Shown piece by piece: positions 60,074-64,000 of a stretch of 64,000 bases of DNA. Source of the DNA: Heterotrichella gracilis (taxonomy: Eukaryota; Sar; Xanthophyceae; Tribonematales; Xanthonemataceae); the NCBI GenBank assembly GCA_032358255.1, contig JAULBX010031260.1, positions 109,761 through 173,760 of the forward strand, read 5' to 3'. The stretch's first letter is position 1, and every line of letters starts with the position of its first letter. A model generated the notes under the pieces. The model was given only the letters and a program-made list of their open reading frames with translations, did not search any database and was not told the DNA's origin. Position numbers and translations under genes: made by a program.

Positions 60074-61003
60074 TTTGTGTACATGAATATGTGGCACTGT
60101 GTGCACGGTGAGGTGTAACAATACCACTCGCCCAGAAACTATACAACCACCTCCAGTGCGCCTATGCTATTGCTTATAAGCTCACTGCTTTGCCAAGCTC
60201 GCCTGGTGGTATGTAAATGGAACCTCCGTAGACGTTGCTGTATACAAGTCGTGAGCGAGCTGCAGCTTTACACACGGAGGAGGACTTGGCTTCGTGGGTG
60301 CCATCTGAGTCAGCAGGTCAAATTTAAACTTTAAGTTTATTCAGTATTTCATATTTTAGATATAAAATTTTATGCTAATGCCACCACCCTCTCGTGCCCT
60401 ACCCAAGGGTTCACAGCAACTGAGGGAAAAGGAGACCCACAAGCAGTGCAGGACGGTAGACAGCATTCGATGCGCAATGAGTTACATTGCATGCATAAGA
60501 GGCCTGCACATGCGATGGTTTTCCTCCTCAATACAAAAACAGCATTCCGGAATAAGTATTGCACAAGTGCAGCGCCAAATGCCACAAACTTGACATCCGT
60601 GGCACATCCTACCCAATGCACCAACAAACTGCGGTTGAGAAACACTCATGGAGACCACATACTCAGTATCCGCCATCTCTGCCACCCAACTAAACAACTC
60701 CCGCCCCTTCACCCCCTGCCTTTTAGCCCCACCCACCACCGCTGAACAACTCCGCACACACACAAGCTCACAGTCGCGTTGCACTTGGCTTGCAGGTGCG
60801 TATTCTTGACATCCCAACCATTGGCATGTGGCCCCCCGCCAGCGCTGCTGCCATGTCTGCGCCCTCCGGTCCACGCTGGAACAGGCCCCGCACCCCACCC
60901 TCCCTTCAGCGCTGCCGCTGCGCGCATGCCCTGACCTCTCGCGCAATCACTGGAACACACCCCGCCCGCCCCCCATTCCCCACCCCCCACCGCTGGCCCC
61001 GCC
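60074..61003. other. Intergenic region, F-box/LRR promoter and HISN4 3' flank
   Basis: About 930 bp between two minus-strand genes, C-rich near 60960-61000. No other feature is recognised. Confidence 0.45.
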
Positions 61004-63933
61004 TCACAACCTTGTGGGGATGCCCTTGGCCTGCATGTGCGCCTTGACGGCGTCGATGCCCACCTCCCTGCGGTGGAAGATGCCAGCAGCCAGTGCCGCA
61101 GCCGCGCGCGTGCCCTCAAACACCTCGCTGAAGTGCTCGGGGGTGCCTGCGCCACTGCTGGCGATGACTGGGATGGTGACTGCGTCAGACACGGCAGCCA
61201 CCAGCTCCAAGTCAAAGCCCTGCGAAGAGAAATGTGGGAAAATGTGGAAATTGGTACAGCTGAAGGAGCCTCCCAAGAGTGGTCTTCTGCTAGGAAACTC
61301 CAGGAATTTGTCTAGAGAATGTTACGCATGTAGGCAAGGCAAACAGAGGTCTGCCAACGGCATGGGTGGGCCCCACAGGGAGGGATGGTCATGGTGCATG
61401 CATGCATGGACTCGGATATGTGGCAGATATGGTTGCAAAGTGGGCGACAAATATGCATGACTGATGCAGGCACAGTGAACCATCACGCCCCTCCTTTCCC
61501 AGCCCCACCTGCCCCGCGCCGTCGTTGTCTATGCAATTGAGCAGGATCTCCCCCGCTCCCAGCTCCTCCACCGCCACCGCCAACTCCACTGCGTCCACGT
61601 CCCGCCCCTCGCGCCCGCCCTTCACAGTGCACTGCCACCAGCACCACTCCTCGCCATTGGGACCTGCAAAAAGGCATTTCCATTAGTTGCCTGGTGCCAT
61701 ACTCTTTCCGTTGTTGGACAAACAAAAGTGAAGTCATTTCCGACCTGTGAAGGGGAGACGTGGCGAGTACTGCCCATACATAAGTAAATTTTACCACGTC
61801 TGAAACACACAAACTTTTCATGCTACAACCGACTCTGCAACCACAACAACACACCAGCCCCTCCCCAATCCCTTCCCCTTCCGCACCTGGCTTGCTTGTC
61901 TTCACGCATGCGTGCTTGCACTGCTCCGGGTCAGCCTCGTACACCCTCCTAGGGTCTATGCTGATCACCACAGCCTGCGCCCCGTACACCTGGGAGATCT
62001 GCTCAATAGCGGTGGCGCCGGTCTTCACGCGCCCCCCCGCAATGTGCGCCTCAGCGGCGTACACCGCGTCGCTGCCGATGGACACCTTGTCCGCCCCCGA
62101 CCTGCACCAAATGGATTGTGCTTCAGGGTTTAGGACTTTTTGTGAAGGGCACACCCAATCAACAGCGCCAATGGACACCTCGTCTGCCACCATCGGAGTA
62201 AAGGTTAGGACACAATTGCCATGTGGCACTAAGGTGAAGTACTCTGCTGCCACCTGTCATCCATGTGTGCTCCTGCCACGCACGTAGTACACCCTCGTGT
62301 GCCACGAGAGTTTGGTGCACCCAGCTCGAGTACTCTGCTGCCCACCCCCCATGCATGTGTGCACACGCCATGCGCCACGCGTCACCCACCTGAAGTACTC
62401 CGCTGCCACCTCCAGCGCGCTGTAGTGCTTGCCTGAACTGTCTGTGAACTCCCGGATGCCGCCACCCACCGTCAGGGGCACAAACACGCCCAGGGAGGCC
62501 TGGCGGAGCACCTGGGGAGTGGAAATTTGAGGGATTCACAAAGCTGGGATTAGGCTTTGAGGTCACCACAGCTGCCCGTGCACCCTAAACCCTAACCACC
62601 CTGGCGCGGCACCTGGGGGGTATCCTGCAACAGGCAGTTCTTGTCGTGCGTCTGGTCGCATGCACTTCAAGCATGGTGACCCTCACACACACAGGGCCGG
62701 CCCCCAGAACCCTGAACTCTAAACCTCAAACCCTCACCTCCAGCATGGGCAGGTCCCCCAGCGGGAAGTCCCTGAACCCCGTGATGTTGAGGAAGGTCAC
62801 CTCGTCCGCGCCCTCGTCAAAGTATCGGCCCGCCAGCTCCACAGGCTGGCCCAGGTTGCGCACCTCGTTGGCGTCCCCCCCTTCGCGCACATCATATTGG
62901 TCCCCCTTGGTCACCACCAAGTCGCCGCTGTCATTTGCGCGCACGTCCAGGCAGGCAATGACGCGCTTGGCTAGGCCCCGCACTGCGCCTGGAAATAACA
63001 ATAGAAATACATTTTAAATACAACCCACAAAAACAGAATAAACTTCAATTCCAATCCATCTGCATGGCACAATACCCTGATTCATCCGAATGGCACAACC
63101 CACCCCCACCCCATCCCCTGATACACAAAATACACAACCCAACCCCAACCAACCCCACCTGCGTCATGCACCGGCTCCGCCCCAACCGCCAGCGGGTCCA
63201 AAAACGAGTTGAGAATTTCCAACCCCGCAGCCCCGCTCTTCTCGGGATGGAACTGCGTGGCCTGCACCTCCCCCCGCTGCACGGTGGCCACAAAATCGGT
63301 GCCGTAGTGGGAGGTAGCCAGCACCCAGTCAGCGTTTTCCGGGGTGGGCACTGCCCTGAACGAGTGCACAAAGTACACCCGCTTGTCGCCCACTGTGTGG
63401 AGGAGGGGGGAGGGCCGCCTGCGGGGTGGTGGGGTGGGGGGTCAGGGTGGGGTGAGGTGGCACAGGGAATCCAACGGTCCACAGTATTGAATTTGGTGCC
63501 AAGCTGGGATGTAGCAAATAACCAGCTGGTGTTCTCTGCAGTGGGCTTTGGGGTGCAGAGGCGGGGGTGCAGGGGCTGTGCCACATTGCTGCTGATGATG
63601 GTCCAGGCTGGGTGCGCGGGGATGTGATCCACCTACATTTGTTCCTGTTTCCCCCGAAGTATTCCACTCAATGCATTGACCCGATGTGTGACATGCGCAG
63701 GTCCAGGCCTGAACCAACAACAGAAAACCAATGAGACCTCCATCCACCAATTCACCAACCCACCTCTGCTCCAGCGTGTTCCAGCCGATGTGGGGTACCG
63801 GCAGTCCCAGCGAGGTGTCAAACATCTCCACCTGGCCGGGGATGATGCCCAGTCCCTGGCAGCCCCCGTGCTCTGTGCTCCCTTCAAACAGCAGCTGGAG
63901 GCCTAGGCAGATGCCCAAAAAGGGCTTCCCTTC
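61004..63933 (-). CDS. HISN4: Imidazole glycerol phosphate synthase, fused HisH-HisF (5' part beyond window)
   Basis: Visible exons on the minus strand are 63764-63933, 63159-63418, 62738-62988, 62390-62511, 61887-62101, 61509-61663 and 61004-61219, giving 462 residues; the N-terminus lies right of the window. The first two exons hold the glutaminase (HisH) part: [12 protein letters not shown] with the catalytic Cys, [18 protein letters not shown], and ATQFHPEKS with the catalytic His and Glu. Then comes the cyclase (HisF) barrel: [55 protein letters not shown] and PVIASSGAG. The fused enzyme makes imidazole glycerol phosphate and AICAR in histidine synthesis, in plastids in plants. Exon 63159-63418 must start at 63418, not at the nearer acceptor, to stay in phase. 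Introns contain decayed copies of the flanking exon ends at about 62154-62345. Confidence 0.92.
62154..62345. repeat. Decayed copies of HISN4 exon ends in one intron
   Basis: 62154-62196 repeats the start of exon 61887-62101 (GATGGACACCTTGTCCGCC pattern). 62232-62256 and 62326-62345 repeat the end of exon 62390-62511 (GAAGTACTCYGCTGCCACC pattern). All lie in the 62102-62389 intron. Confidence 0.75.
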
Positions 63934-64000
63934 CTGAGGGGGGCGAGGGGGGGTCACGCGGGGGGGCCGGGGGGGGGTGGGTGGGTGGGGCGGGCCGGGG
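63934..64000. other. G-rich intron sequence at the right edge
   Basis: The window ends in runs of G (C on the coding strand) that form the polypyrimidine region before the acceptor at 63934. They could form G-quadruplexes on the plus strand. Confidence 0.6.

Noticed and set aside
63392-63418. HISN4 exon starting at 63392
   Set aside because: It is out of phase with the upstream exon. Starting at 63418 adds nine residues and keeps the frame.
1-64000. Prokaryotic operons or a defence system
   Set aside because: The genes are spliced and separately promoted, and there are no bacterial ribosome-binding sites or polycistronic spacing. Start codons read as GTG or TTG are artefacts of frame reading.

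Overview
This window is nuclear DNA from a green alga. Most genes are split into many short exons with GT-AG introns, and the products are typical of green plants and algae: an MLO seven-helix protein, a fused plant-type HisH-HisF enzyme, an ADPRM-type phosphatase, L-2-hydroxyglutarate dehydrogenase, and two hydroxyproline-rich wall-type proteins with SPPPP runs as in volvocalean algae. Plant-type telomere units (CCCTAAA/TTTAGGG) are scattered through introns and intergenic DNA. The order Chlamydomonadales is my inference; the species is not identified. All gene models were built by hand from reading frame, splice-site and intron-phase agreement, with no transcript data.

Layout. 1-5158 (+): the 3' end of a Pro-rich/Cys-repeat protein, then a paralogue that also carries a DOMON-like domain. 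5947-9032 (-), 15703-18806 (+) and 19684-22363 (+): three paralogous F-box-like/leucine-rich-repeat genes with the same six-exon structure (A, B, C). Between A and B lies a 13-exon armadillo-repeat gene, 9516-14971 (+). 23338-28551 (-): an unrecognised 12-exon gene, head to head with a Pro/Glu/Ala-rich protein gene at 28733-29633 (+). 30261-33383 (+): a metallo-beta-lactamase-fold enzyme. 33953-35309 (-): a secreted protein whose C-terminal domain looks bacterial. 36725-39230 (-): ADPRM. 40225-46887 (-): MLO. 47599-50191 (+): L2HGDH. 50555-53458 (+): an alpha/beta-hydrolase that seems to lack its catalytic serine and histidine. 53774-54595 (-): an intronless membrane-anchored protein. 55872-60073 (-): another F-box/LRR protein. 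61004 to the right edge (-): HISN4, cut by the edge.

The genes form no single pathway. The most unusual feature is structural. In at least seven genes an intron next to an exon holds one to five decayed copies of that exon's own end, splice site included, and telomere-like CCCTAAA tracts often sit at the copy borders. MLO intron 3, L2HGDH intron 2, metallo-beta-lactamase introns 4 and 5 and the last ADPRM intron are the clearest cases. Other points of interest are the missing splice donor in F-box copy B, an 86-bp palindromic MITE-like insertion, strong hairpins downstream of copy C, and the putative pseudo-hydrolase.
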